From assembly GCF_000633455.1 (NCBI RefSeq), contig NZ_AYMG01000009.1, positions 1 through 64,000 of the forward strand: DNA of 64,000 nucleotides. Direction: 5' to 3'. A model generated the notes under the pieces. The model was not told the origin of the DNA, ran no database searches, and saw only the letters and a program-made list of their open reading frames with translations. Positions 26,926 through 33,252 of the stretch are shown here, piece by piece. Each line of letters starts with the position of its first letter. Position 1 is the stretch's first letter. This stretch comes from Pedobacter jeongneungensis (GTDB lineage: Bacteria > Bacteroidota > Bacteroidia > Sphingobacteriales > Sphingobacteriaceae). The position numbers were made by a program, and so were the translations under genes.

Positions 26926-28020
26926 TTAGTATGCTTTGATCATAAATACATAATCCTGTATTTTTTCGATCTGCTTTGTGCGTTTTAGGCCAGAAAGCAG
27001 GCTTCTTTTATTGGCAGAAAGCTTATTGCTTCCCAATGAATCCTGGGGGATCGCCCTCATGGCTTCTAAAATGTATTTTGATTTAATTGCAAAAGCTGCA
27101 CCTTCTGTTTGATCTGGTTTACCGCTGATAATCCCAACTAAATTTCCGTTGTTATCTAAAACTGGTCCGCCACTGTTTCCAGGATTAACCGAAATGGCAA
27201 CCTGATATTGAGTGGTATCACCAATAAAACCATTTTTCGAACTCACATAACCTTCTCCCAATACCGCGTCATCTTTTGGATAACCTAAAGTATATACCAT
27301 TTCGCCAATGCTGCTCATGCTTCTTTTAATACTATAAGGTATAGATGATAAGTTGCTGAAATGTTTATCGCTGATTTTTAAAATCGCAATGTCATTCTGA
27401 GGATCAGTATAAACCGATTTTACTTTGAATGATTCCCCTTTACTATTCTGTACATATAAAGAATCGGCACCATTAATAATATGAAGATTGGTTAAAATAT
27501 AACCATTGGTAGAAATGGCAAAACCGGTACCGCCAAAACTATTCTGAACACTTGGTTTATCAGATGTGGTGGTATTATTATTGATTTTTCTGATCAGGCT
27601 ATTTTGTGTTTTTATAGCCTTATTTACCTGATTGCTCAATTGCCTGTAGTGTTCTTCCTGTTTACTGCTGTGCTGGATGGAATAAATAGAAACCAGTGAA
27701 AGCACTAGAAAAGAAGCGGCAACCGCAATTGCAGATTTATGTTTACGCCATAACTGCACCACCTTTGATGGGTGCGGCCTTAGTACGTTAGCTAAGCTTT
27801 CCACATCGATTTCTGCATGGATCTGGTTCAATTGTTCTTTTAAACGCAACTGCCCGGCAAACGTTCCCATAGATTCTAAAAAGAACTTATGCGAAACTAC
27901 TTTATGATCTACTGTGGCATCATTACGACGTAACTGTTCAAAAGCTTCAGTTTCCTGTACATTAAGTTTACCCAAAAGGTAATCTTCAATAATTGCATCT
28001 AACTCCAAATCGTTTCTCAT
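26926..28020 (-). CDS. Membrane anti-sigma-like / trypsin-like protease fusion
   Basis: I start at MRNDLELDAIIEDYLLG (28020), leaving 8 bp after the sigma gene; the longer frame to 28068 would overlap it by 40 bp. The protein has 364 residues. Residues 1-90 resemble cytoplasmic anti-sigma domains (YLLGKLNVQETEAFEQL). One TM helix is at about 97-115, then a coiled linker, then a periplasmic trypsin-like domain. Its catalytic triad is His180 (TNLHII), Asp210 (PQNDIAIL) and Ser283 (NPGNSGGPV). There is no PDZ domain, unlike HtrA/DegS. By position it should bind the co-encoded ECF sigma factor. That, and any signal sensing by the protease, is inference. Confidence 0.85.
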   Translation of the reverse strand: MRNDLELDAIIEDYLLGKLNVQETEAFEQLRRNDATVDHKVVSHKFFLESMGTFAGQLRLKEQLNQIHAEIDVESLANVLRPHPSKVVQLWRKHKSAIAVAASFLVLSLVSIYSIQHSSKQEEHYRQLSNQVNKAIKTQNSLIRKINNNTTTSDKPSVQNSFGGTGFAISTNGYILTNLHIINGADSLYVQNSKGESFKVKSVYTDPQNDIAILKISDKHFSNLSSIPYSIKRSMSSIGEMVYTLGYPKDDAVLGEGYVSSKNGFIGDTTQYQVAISVNPGNSGGPVLDNNGNLVGIISGKPDQTEGAAFAIKSKYILEAMRAIPQDSLGSNKLSANKRSLLSGLKRTKQIEKIQDYVFMIKAY

Positions 28021-28028
28021 TTCAATTA

Positions 28029-28595
28029 TTATGGTTGAAAAAATATTTTCTTTAACCGTTGCAGGCATTTATATTTCTGCGTTTTTGCATTATCCGTATT
28101 GGTATAACCAAACTTCTCGCAAATATCCTGCATGGATAAATTGTGGATATAAAAATCCTGAATAATGGTTTTACAAGGTTCGCCAAGATGATCGAGTGCC
28201 GATTGCATTTTTACAAATGCAGCATCTTTTTCTTCATGCTCCTCCACATCTTCCTCCACTGCAAACACATCTTCATAATCGGTAATGTTGCCGGCCTTTC
28301 TACTGTTCAGGTTGAGTTTCTTCAACCAGATGCGGCGGCATACCGAATAAATGTAGGTTTTAAGTTTGCTGCTCAGCTCAAAATTACCCTCCTTAATTTT
28401 GTTATATAAAATAATAATGGCCTCCTGGTAAACATCTTTTGCATCGTCTTCATCACCATTATTATTAAGGATAAATTGCAAAACCATTGCATAATAAGCC
28501 TTGTATAACTTGTTAAGTGCATCTTCAGAGTTATTTAGAATACCTAAAATAACTTCTCTATCTGTTGGAACTGAACCCTTTAAACTGTTATTCAC
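28029..28595 (-). CDS. ECF (extracytoplasmic function) sigma factor
   Basis: A 188-residue group-4 sigma factor. Region 2 is at about 20-95 (LYKAYYAMVLQFI...DAKDVYQEAIIILYNKI...LKTYIYSVCRRIWLKKL). An acidic linker (EEDVEEHEEKD) follows, and region 4 is at about 130-185 (LSMQDICEKFGYTNTDNAKTQKYKCLQRLKKIF). The only plausible start is GTG at 28595. Two copies of a bipartite promoter element lie upstream, one only 3 nt before the GTG, and the same element precedes four lipoprotein genes on the other strand. The protease/anti-sigma gene follows after 8 bp. Autoregulation is strongly suggested but not shown. Confidence 0.92.
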   Translation of the reverse strand: MNNSLKGSVPTDREVILGILNNSEDALNKLYKAYYAMVLQFILNNNGDEDDAKDVYQEAIIILYNKIKEGNFELSSKLKTYIYSVCRRIWLKKLNLNSRKAGNITDYEDVFAVEEDVEEHEEKDAAFVKMQSALDHLGEPCKTIIQDFYIHNLSMQDICEKFGYTNTDNAKTQKYKCLQRLKKIFFQP

Positions 28596-28598
28596 TAG

Positions 28599-28626
28599 TT
28601 AATACATTTTTCGGTAAATAGTAACC
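28599..28626 (-). promoter_or_regulatory. Predicted ECF promoter P2 of the sigma gene
   Basis: Minus strand: GGTTACT (28626-28620), 13 nt, TGTATTAA (28606-28599). It has the same layout as the lipoprotein promoters. The -10-like part ends only 3 nt before the GTG start, so its transcript would be leaderless or start inside the gene. Confidence 0.7.
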
Positions 28627-28666
28627 CAATATTAGACAAAAAAATATTTATAGCTACTATAATTGC

Positions 28667-28694
28667 TTAATACAAAATACCCCAAACGGTAACC
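28667..28694 (-). promoter_or_regulatory. Predicted ECF promoter P1 of the sigma gene
   Basis: Minus strand: GGTTACC (28694-28688), 13 nt, TGTATTAA (28674-28667), about 72 bp upstream of the GTG start. It is identical in layout to P2 and to the lipoprotein promoters. Confidence 0.78.
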
Positions 28695-28740
28695 CAAAGG
28701 AAAGGGTAAAAAAATATTTCAACTTTTTTTCAAATTATCG

Positions 28741-28768
28741 GGTTACCTTTCTACCTTTGCGGCATTAA
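28741..28768 (+). promoter_or_regulatory. Predicted ECF promoter of lipoprotein 1
   Basis: GGTTACC (28741-28747), 13 nt, GGCATTAA (28761-28768), 32 bp before the ATG. It also contains TACCTTTG (28752-28759), which fits the housekeeping -7 box, so basal expression is possible. Confidence 0.75.
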
Positions 28769-28800
28769 TAAGAAATTAATTACTTTAAAAAAATTCAAAA

Positions 28801-29019
28801 ATGAAAAATGCATTCAAATTAGGCTTTTTAGCTTTAGCTTTATCTTTATCAGTTGTTGCTTGTAACTCAGAGAAAAAAGCTGAAGGTGCTGATACTACTT
28901 TAACTGATTCTTCTACTATCGTTACTGATACTACTGCAAAAGATACTACAGTTAAAGATTCTACAGTAAAAGATACTACTGTAAAAGCTACTACTACTAC
29001 AACTGAAGTTAAACACTAG
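28801..29019 (+). CDS. Repeat-rich small lipoprotein 1 of the tandem array
   Basis: A 72-residue lipoprotein. The signal (MKNAFKLGFLALALSLSVVAC) ends in lipobox VVAC at Cys21. The mature 51 residues are low-complexity Thr/Asp/Lys/Val/Ser with 5-residue repeats of the form KDTTV, KDSTV, encoded by ~15-nt DNA repeats. No fold is expected; likely a disordered envelope tether. It has its own predicted ECF promoter and a strong terminator. The first ~36 residues are nearly identical to lipoprotein 2, a sign of recent duplication or conversion. Function unknown. Confidence 0.88.
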   Translation: MKNAFKLGFLALALSLSVVACNSEKKAEGADTTLTDSSTIVTDTTAKDTTVKDSTVKDTTVKATTTTTEVKH

Positions 29020-29034
29020 TCTAACTTTACCATA

Positions 29035-29075
29035 TAAAAAAGGCTTCTGATTACACATCAGGAGCCTTTTTTATT
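29035..29075 (+). terminator. Terminator of lipoprotein 1
   Basis: AAAAAAGGCTTCTGA, 7-nt loop, TCAGGAGCCTTTTTT: a 10-bp core stem with one wobble, flanked by A and T runs. Confidence 0.85.
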
Positions 29076-29102
29076 TTTTTTTCATTTTTTTTTATTTTTT
29101 CG

Positions 29103-29130
29103 GGTTACCTTTTTCAGTAATGGGTATTAA
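29103..29130 (+). promoter_or_regulatory. Predicted ECF promoter of lipoprotein 2
   Basis: GGTTACC (29103-29109), 13 nt, GGTATTAA (29123-29130), 36 bp before the ATG. No housekeeping -7 box is present here. Confidence 0.78.
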
Positions 29131-29166
29131 CAGGTAAATTAATTAATTACTTAAAAAATATTCAAA

Positions 29167-29385
29167 ATGAAAAATGCATTCAAATTAGGCTTCTTAGCTT
29201 TAGCTTTATCTTTATCAGTTGTTGCTTGTAACTCAGAGAAAAAAGCAGAAGGTGCTGATACTACAGCTACTGATTCTTCAACTGTAATCACTGATACTAC
29301 TAAAAAAGATACAGTAGTTAAAGATTCTACAGTAAAAGATACTTCAGTAAAAACTACTACTGAGAAAACTGAAGTTAAACACTAG
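29167..29385 (+). CDS. Repeat-rich small lipoprotein 2 of the tandem array
   Basis: A 72-residue lipoprotein with lipobox VVAC (Cys21), nearly identical to lipoprotein 1 up to about residue 36 (NSEKKAEGADTT). It then diverges in the Thr/Asp/Lys repeats: KKDTVVKDSTVKDTSVK. It ends in TEVKH like lipoprotein 1. It is bounded by its own predicted ECF promoter and by a terminator of different sequence, so each member is a separate transcription unit. Role unknown; envelope localisation is expected from the lipobox. Confidence 0.88.
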   Translation: MKNAFKLGFLALALSLSVVACNSEKKAEGADTTATDSSTVITDTTKKDTVVKDSTVKDTSVKTTTEKTEVKH

Positions 29386-29399
29386 TCTAACTTAACATA

Positions 29400-29437
29400 A
29401 AAAAAGCCTCCCGATGTAAAAATCGGGAGGCTTTTTT
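29400..29437 (+). terminator. Terminator of lipoprotein 2
   Basis: A perfect stem GCCTCCCGAT / ATCGGGAGGC flanked by A and T runs, directly after the stop region. Confidence 0.9.
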
Positions 29438-29456
29438 ATTTTACAGGCTATAATGG

Positions 29457-29484
29457 GGTTACCTTTTTAAATTTAGGGTATTAA
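29457..29484 (+). promoter_or_regulatory. Predicted ECF promoter of lipoprotein 3
   Basis: GGTTACC (29457-29463), 13 nt, GGTATTAA (29477-29484), 32 bp before the ATG. Both half-sites are identical to those of lipoprotein 2 although the spacer sequence differs. Confidence 0.78.
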
Positions 29485-29516
29485 TAGTATATATTAACCC
29501 TAAAACATATATCAAA

Positions 29517-29738
29517 ATGAAAAATGCATTCAAATTAGGCTTTTTAGCCCTGGCTTTATCTTTAACAGTTGCTGCTTGTGGCGATTCAACTAAAAAAGCT
29601 GATGGCGCTGATACTACAGTTACTGATTCTTCTACAATTGTTACTGATACTACTAAAGTTGACACTGTAGTTAAAGATTCTACTGTAAAAGACACCACAG
29701 TTAAAGCTACTACTACTAAAGAAGAAGTAAAACACTAG
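29517..29738 (+). CDS. Repeat-rich small lipoprotein 3 of the tandem array
   Basis: A 73-residue member of the array. The signal peptide is conserved (MKNAFKLGFLALALSLTVAAC), with Cys21. The mature start is GDSTKKADGADTT rather than NSEKKAEGADTT. The tail has KVDTVVKDSTVKDTTVK repeats and ends EEVKH. It is more diverged from copies 1 and 2 than these are from each other. It has its own predicted promoter and terminator. Function unknown; part of the predicted regulon of the divergent ECF sigma factor. Confidence 0.87.
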   Translation: MKNAFKLGFLALALSLTVAACGDSTKKADGADTTVTDSSTIVTDTTKVDTVVKDSTVKDTTVKATTTKEEVKH

Positions 29739-29758
29739 TTAATTTAACTAGATAATAT

Positions 29759-29794
29759 AAAAAAGGTCGCGATTTTTACATCGCGACCTTTTTT
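29759..29794 (+). terminator. Terminator of lipoprotein 3
   Basis: A stem GGTCGCGAT / ATCGCGACC with a 6-nt loop, flanked by A and T runs. Confidence 0.88.
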
Positions 29795-29808
29795 ATTTAA
29801 GAATAGCA

Positions 29809-29836
29809 GGTTACTTTTCAGGCTTTTTTGTATAAA
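29809..29836 (+). promoter_or_regulatory. Predicted ECF promoter of lipoprotein 4
   Basis: GGTTACT (29809-29815), 13 nt, TGTATAAA (29829-29836), 41 bp before the ATG. It is the most diverged of the six copies but keeps exact spacing. GGTTACT is also the half-site of the sigma P2 promoter. Confidence 0.65.
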
Positions 29837-29877
29837 TTAGTAATTAATTAATTTTTAAAACCAAACAAATTAAAAAA

Positions 29878-30075
29878 ATGAAAAATGCATTCAAAATGGG
29901 CTTTTTAGCTCTGGCTTTATCTCTATCTGTAGTTGCTTGTAAATCAGAAAAGAAAGATGGCGGAACAGATTCATCTAAAGTTGATTCTACAGTTGTTGAT
30001 ACTACAGTTAAAGATACTACTGTAAAAGACACAACCGTTAAAGACACTCTAAAAGCTGATACAACTAAAAAATAG
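29878..30075 (+). CDS. Repeat-rich small lipoprotein 4 of the tandem array
   Basis: A 65-residue member, the shortest and most diverged. Signal MKNAFKMGFLALALSLSVVAC (Cys21), then KSEKKDGGTDSSKVDSTVVD and four near-perfect KDTTV-type repeats (VKDTTVKDTTVKDTLK). It lacks the TEVKH/EEVKH tail of the others and ends ADTTKK. It has its own predicted promoter and terminator. The array ends here, followed by purB. Function unknown. Confidence 0.87.
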   Translation: MKNAFKMGFLALALSLSVVACKSEKKDGGTDSSKVDSTVVDTTVKDTTVKDTTVKDTLKADTTKK

Positions 30076-30092
30076 TTTTATCTAACCATTAC

Positions 30093-30123
30093 AAAAAAGC
30101 CTTAGTAACCTAAGGCTTTTTTT
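30093..30123 (+). terminator. Terminator of lipoprotein 4
   Basis: A stem GCCTTAG / CTAAGGC with a 4-nt loop, preceded by A6 and followed by a T run. Confidence 0.88.
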
Positions 30124-30161
30124 ATTTTATTTATCAAGACCTTAAAATCCATCAATTGTAG

Positions 30162-30169
30162 TAAATTTG
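30162..30169 (+). promoter_or_regulatory. -7 box of purB
   Basis: TAAATTTG matches TAnnTTTG exactly and lies 22 bp before the purB ATG. No clear -33 TTG is visible at the usual distance. Confidence 0.5.
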
Positions 30170-30191
30170 CGGCAAAAATATAATCCGCATA

Positions 30192-31538
30192 ATGAATTTA
30201 ACATCACTACAAGCTATTTCACCTGTTGATGGTCGTTACAGAAAAACAACCGAAAGTTTAGCTGCTTACTTTTCTGAAGAAGCACTGATTAAATACCGTG
30301 TTTTTGTAGAAATCGAATATTTTATCGCACTTTGTGAGATCAACTTGCCTGGCTTGGAAAATTTTGACAAAAATCTTTATGCCGAATTACGTAAAATCCA
30401 CGAAAATTTCTCAGAAACCGATGCCCTGGAAATTAAGGAAACCGAAAAAGTAACCAATCATGATGTTAAAGCGGTTGAATATTTTATTAAAAGTAAATTT
30501 GATGCCCTTTCACTCCAAAACTATAAAGAGTTTATCCATTTTGGTTTAACTTCTCAGGACATTAACAATACGGCCATTCCTTATTCTATTAAGCTGGCTT
30601 TAAACGAAAGTTACTATCCGGCCATTAATACTTTGATCGAAAAAATATATGCACTGGCTACAGAGTGGAAAGATATTCCGATGCTGGCACATACGCATGG
30701 TCAGCCGGCCTCTCCTACTAAACTGGGAAAAGAATTTTTGGTTTTCGCCGAACGTTTAAGCATTCAGCTGGAAAGTTTAAAAACTATCCCGAACAGTGCA
30801 AAATTTGGTGGTGCAACCGGAAACTTTAACGCACACCATATTGCTTATCCTCAAGTAAACTGGGTTGATTTTTCTAACCAGTTTGTAAACGAAACTTTAG
30901 GCTTAACCCGTGCACAACACACCACACAGATTGAGCATTACGATCAGTTTGCCGCACAATGTGACGCGCTAAAACGCATCAATAACATCATTATCGATTT
31001 AGACAGGGATATCTGGACTTACATTTCTAAAAATTATTTCAAACAGAAAATAAAAGCCGGAGAAATTGGTTCGTCGGCTATGCCACATAAAGTTAATCCG
31101 ATCGATTTCGAAAATGCAGAAGGAAATGCAGGCATTGCAAATGCCTTATTTGAGTTTTTTGCTGCTAAATTACCCATTTCTCGTTTACAGAGAGATTTAA
31201 CCGATTCTACCGTTTTAAGAAACGTTGGCGTTCCTTTCGGCCACACGCTAATTGCCATCAATTCTACTCTACGGGGTTTAAATAAAATCTTGTTAAATGA
31301 AGCAGCCTTACATGCCGATTTAGATGATAATTGGGCAGTTGTAGCAGAAGCAATCCAAACGGTATTGAGAAGAGAGAACTATCCAAATCCTTATGAGGCT
31401 TTAAAAGAACTGACCAGAACAAACTCAAAAATCAATGCGGCAAGTATTGCAGAATTTATTGAAGGACTGAATGTTACTGAAGAAATAAAAGTGCAATTGA
31501 GAACGATTACCCCTTTCAATTACACCGGCGTTTTTTAA
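30192..31538 (+). CDS. purB: Adenylosuccinate lyase
   Basis: A 448-residue member of the fumarase/aspartase superfamily. It makes AICAR from SAICAR and AMP from adenylosuccinate in purine synthesis. The superfamily signature is GSSAMPHKVNPIDFENAEGN, with the catalytic Ser loop. THGQPASPTKLGKEF carries the catalytic His and TSQDINNTA the substrate-binding Thr/Ser. The N-terminal SPVDGRYR is the PurB-specific start. Length is normal. It is a single-gene unit between the lipoprotein array and the nfu gene. Confidence 0.96.
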   Translation: MNLTSLQAISPVDGRYRKTTESLAAYFSEEALIKYRVFVEIEYFIALCEINLPGLENFDKNLYAELRKIHENFSETDALEIKETEKVTNHDVKAVEYFIKSKFDALSLQNYKEFIHFGLTSQDINNTAIPYSIKLALNESYYPAINTLIEKIYALATEWKDIPMLAHTHGQPASPTKLGKEFLVFAERLSIQLESLKTIPNSAKFGGATGNFNAHHIAYPQVNWVDFSNQFVNETLGLTRAQHTTQIEHYDQFAAQCDALKRINNIIIDLDRDIWTYISKNYFKQKIKAGEIGSSAMPHKVNPIDFENAEGNAGIANALFEFFAAKLPISRLQRDLTDSTVLRNVGVPFGHTLIAINSTLRGLNKILLNEAALHADLDDNWAVVAEAIQTVLRRENYPNPYEALKELTRTNSKINAASIAEFIEGLNVTEEIKVQLRTITPFNYTGVF

Positions 31539-31596
31539 GCCGATTAAATTGACGTTAAGCAGACAGCAGTTAAAGGTTTTATTAATGACTTATTGT

Positions 31597-31604
31597 TAAT
31601 TTTG
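31597..31604 (+). promoter_or_regulatory. -7 box of the nfu gene
   Basis: TAATTTTG matches TAnnTTTG and lies 21 bp before the nfu ATG at 31626. Confidence 0.5.
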
Positions 31605-31625
31605 TTTATTCAAATTGATTAAGAC

Positions 31626-32177
31626 ATGACGATTAACGTATATACAGAACAGACTCCAAATCCAGCTACCATGAAATTCATGGTAAACAAGCTGTTAATC
31701 AATGGCAGTGAAGATTTTGCGACTAAAGAAAGTGCAGAACATTCTCCATTTGCTAAAGAGTTATTTAAGTTCAACTTTGTTTCTGGTGTGTTTTTCGCCA
31801 GTAACTTTGTTACCATCACTAAAACTGATGATGCTGAGTGGGCAGATATTGAAGCCATTTTGAAAGAATTTGTTAAAGGAGCGGTAGAATCTGAATTAAA
31901 AATTAAAGAAGCAACAACTGAAGAAGCTCCGGCTTTTGAAGGTTCGGAAACTGAAATTAAAATCCAGCAGATCCTTCACGATTACGTTCGTCCGGCTGTA
32001 GAACAGGATGGTGGTGCCATTACCTACAAATCTTTTGATGAAGGTGTAGTTACTGTAGAATTACGTGGCTCGTGCAGTGGTTGCCCATCATCTACGATTA
32101 CGCTTAAATCAGGTATTCAGAATTTATTACAGCGAATGGTGCCTGAAGTTACAGAAGTAGTTTCTGAAGCGCTTTAA
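31626..32177 (+). CDS. NifU/Nfu-type Fe-S cluster carrier
   Basis: A 183-residue Nfu protein. Residues 1-90 are the Nfu N-terminal domain (TEQTPNPATMKFMVNK). The C-terminal NifU domain (about 105-180) carries the cluster-binding CxxC motif in RGSCSGCPSSTITLKSGIQNLL. It delivers 4Fe-4S clusters to target enzymes. A strong intrinsic terminator follows. I see no other Fe-S assembly genes next to it. Confidence 0.93.
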   Translation: MTINVYTEQTPNPATMKFMVNKLLINGSEDFATKESAEHSPFAKELFKFNFVSGVFFASNFVTITKTDDAEWADIEAILKEFVKGAVESELKIKEATTEEAPAFEGSETEIKIQQILHDYVRPAVEQDGGAITYKSFDEGVVTVELRGSCSGCPSSTITLKSGIQNLLQRMVPEVTEVVSEAL

Positions 32178-32209
32178 GATTAAGCATTTTTCATAGTACA
32201 TATATAGTG

Positions 32210-32243
32210 AAAAGGTCCCGGTGTAAATCGGGACCTTTTTTTA
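32210..32243 (+). terminator. Intrinsic terminator after the nfu gene
   Basis: An 11-bp perfect stem AAAAGGTCCCG / CGGGACCTTTT with an 8-nt loop, followed by a T run. Confidence 0.9.
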
Positions 32244-32309
32244 TGTGCTTAGTTTCTTCGTCTCTATCCGATAGAGCGTAGCGGAATGGAGAAATCTATT
32301 AGAAAAGTC

Positions 32310-32394
32310 GTCATTGCGGGAAGGTAAGACGAAGCAATCTTACAACGATCGCTACTAGCGCCCGCATTAAGATTGCTTCGTACCTCGCAATGAC
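32310..32394. repeat. GTCATTGCGGG-ended hairpin element
   Basis: An 85-bp element with termini GTCATTGCGGG / CTCGCAATGAC and an internal stem TAAGACGAAGCAATCTTA / TAAGATTGCTTCGTA. It is the second full copy of the family at 23781-23875 and lies between the convergent nfu and inositol phosphatase genes. Confidence 0.85.
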
Positions 32395-32404
32395 GAGTTA
32401 TAGA

Positions 32405-33193
32405 TTAAAAATACTGCTTAATTGCAGTTAACATTTCAGCGGTAAGTTTACCGTTAGTCGCTAATATTTCCCTTTTCTCAAAGTAATCATTGCCTCCGGA
32501 GAAATCGTATACCTCTCCTCCTGCCTGCTGCACAATAAAACATCCGGCTGCAAAATCCCACTGTTGAAGATTGAACTCGAAAAAAGCATCAAAACGTCCG
32601 CAGGCGGTATATACCAAATCTACTGCTGCTGCACCAATTCTGCGTACACCGTGACTTTTTTGCATCATTTCGGCCAATAACTTCAAATATTGAGGCTGTT
32701 TATCAAATTGATAATAGGGAAATCCGGTAGCCAATAAACTTGATTTTAAATCAGGGTTAACAGAAACTTTAATTTCCTTTTTGTTCATAAAAGCCAGGCC
32801 GCCTTTGTATGAATAAAACATTTCTCCCCTGTTTAATTCGTAAACTACCCCTACAACAGGCAATCCATCTTCGTAAAGGGCTACACTAATTCCATAAGCC
32901 GGTATGCCATGGATAAAATTTGTTGTACCATCTAAAGGATCGATGATCCAGGTATAGGTTTTTCCTGCCCTGCTGATGGTTTTCTCTTCAGTTATAAAAC
33001 CGGCATCAGGAATCAATTTTTCAAGATTTTGAACAAGCTTCTGTTCTGCTGTTTTATCAACATAAGAAACCATATCATTTAATCCTTTGTATTCAATTTT
33101 TTGTGCATCAAATTGCATGGCTTCTTTACGGATAAAATTTCCGGTAAGCTTTACAATCGATATCACCTTATTGCATAGTAATTCGTAATTCAT
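32405..33193 (-). CDS. Inositol monophosphatase family phosphatase
   Basis: A 262-residue Li+-sensitive Mg2+-phosphatase. The metal-binding motifs are ITEEKTISRAGKTYTWIIDPLDGTTNFIHGIP (Glu, then DPLDGT) and the downstream WDFAAG. The fold is that of SuhB/CysQ-like enzymes, and substrates could be inositol phosphates or 3'-phosphoadenosine phosphates. The gene starts 60 bp after the lgt stop on the same strand, so co-transcription with lgt is possible. Function beyond the family level is not certain. Confidence 0.92.
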   Translation of the reverse strand: MNYELLCNKVISIVKLTGNFIRKEAMQFDAQKIEYKGLNDMVSYVDKTAEQKLVQNLEKLIPDAGFITEEKTISRAGKTYTWIIDPLDGTTNFIHGIPAYGISVALYEDGLPVVGVVYELNRGEMFYSYKGGLAFMNKKEIKVSVNPDLKSSLLATGFPYYQFDKQPQYLKLLAEMMQKSHGVRRIGAAAVDLVYTACGRFDAFFEFNLQQWDFAAGCFIVQQAGGEVYDFSGGNDYFEKREILATNGKLTAEMLTAIKQYF

Positions 33194-33252
33194 AGCTATT
33201 TAACAACCAAACATAGTTGTTGTTGGATTTTAAATGAATATTTAAGAACGGT

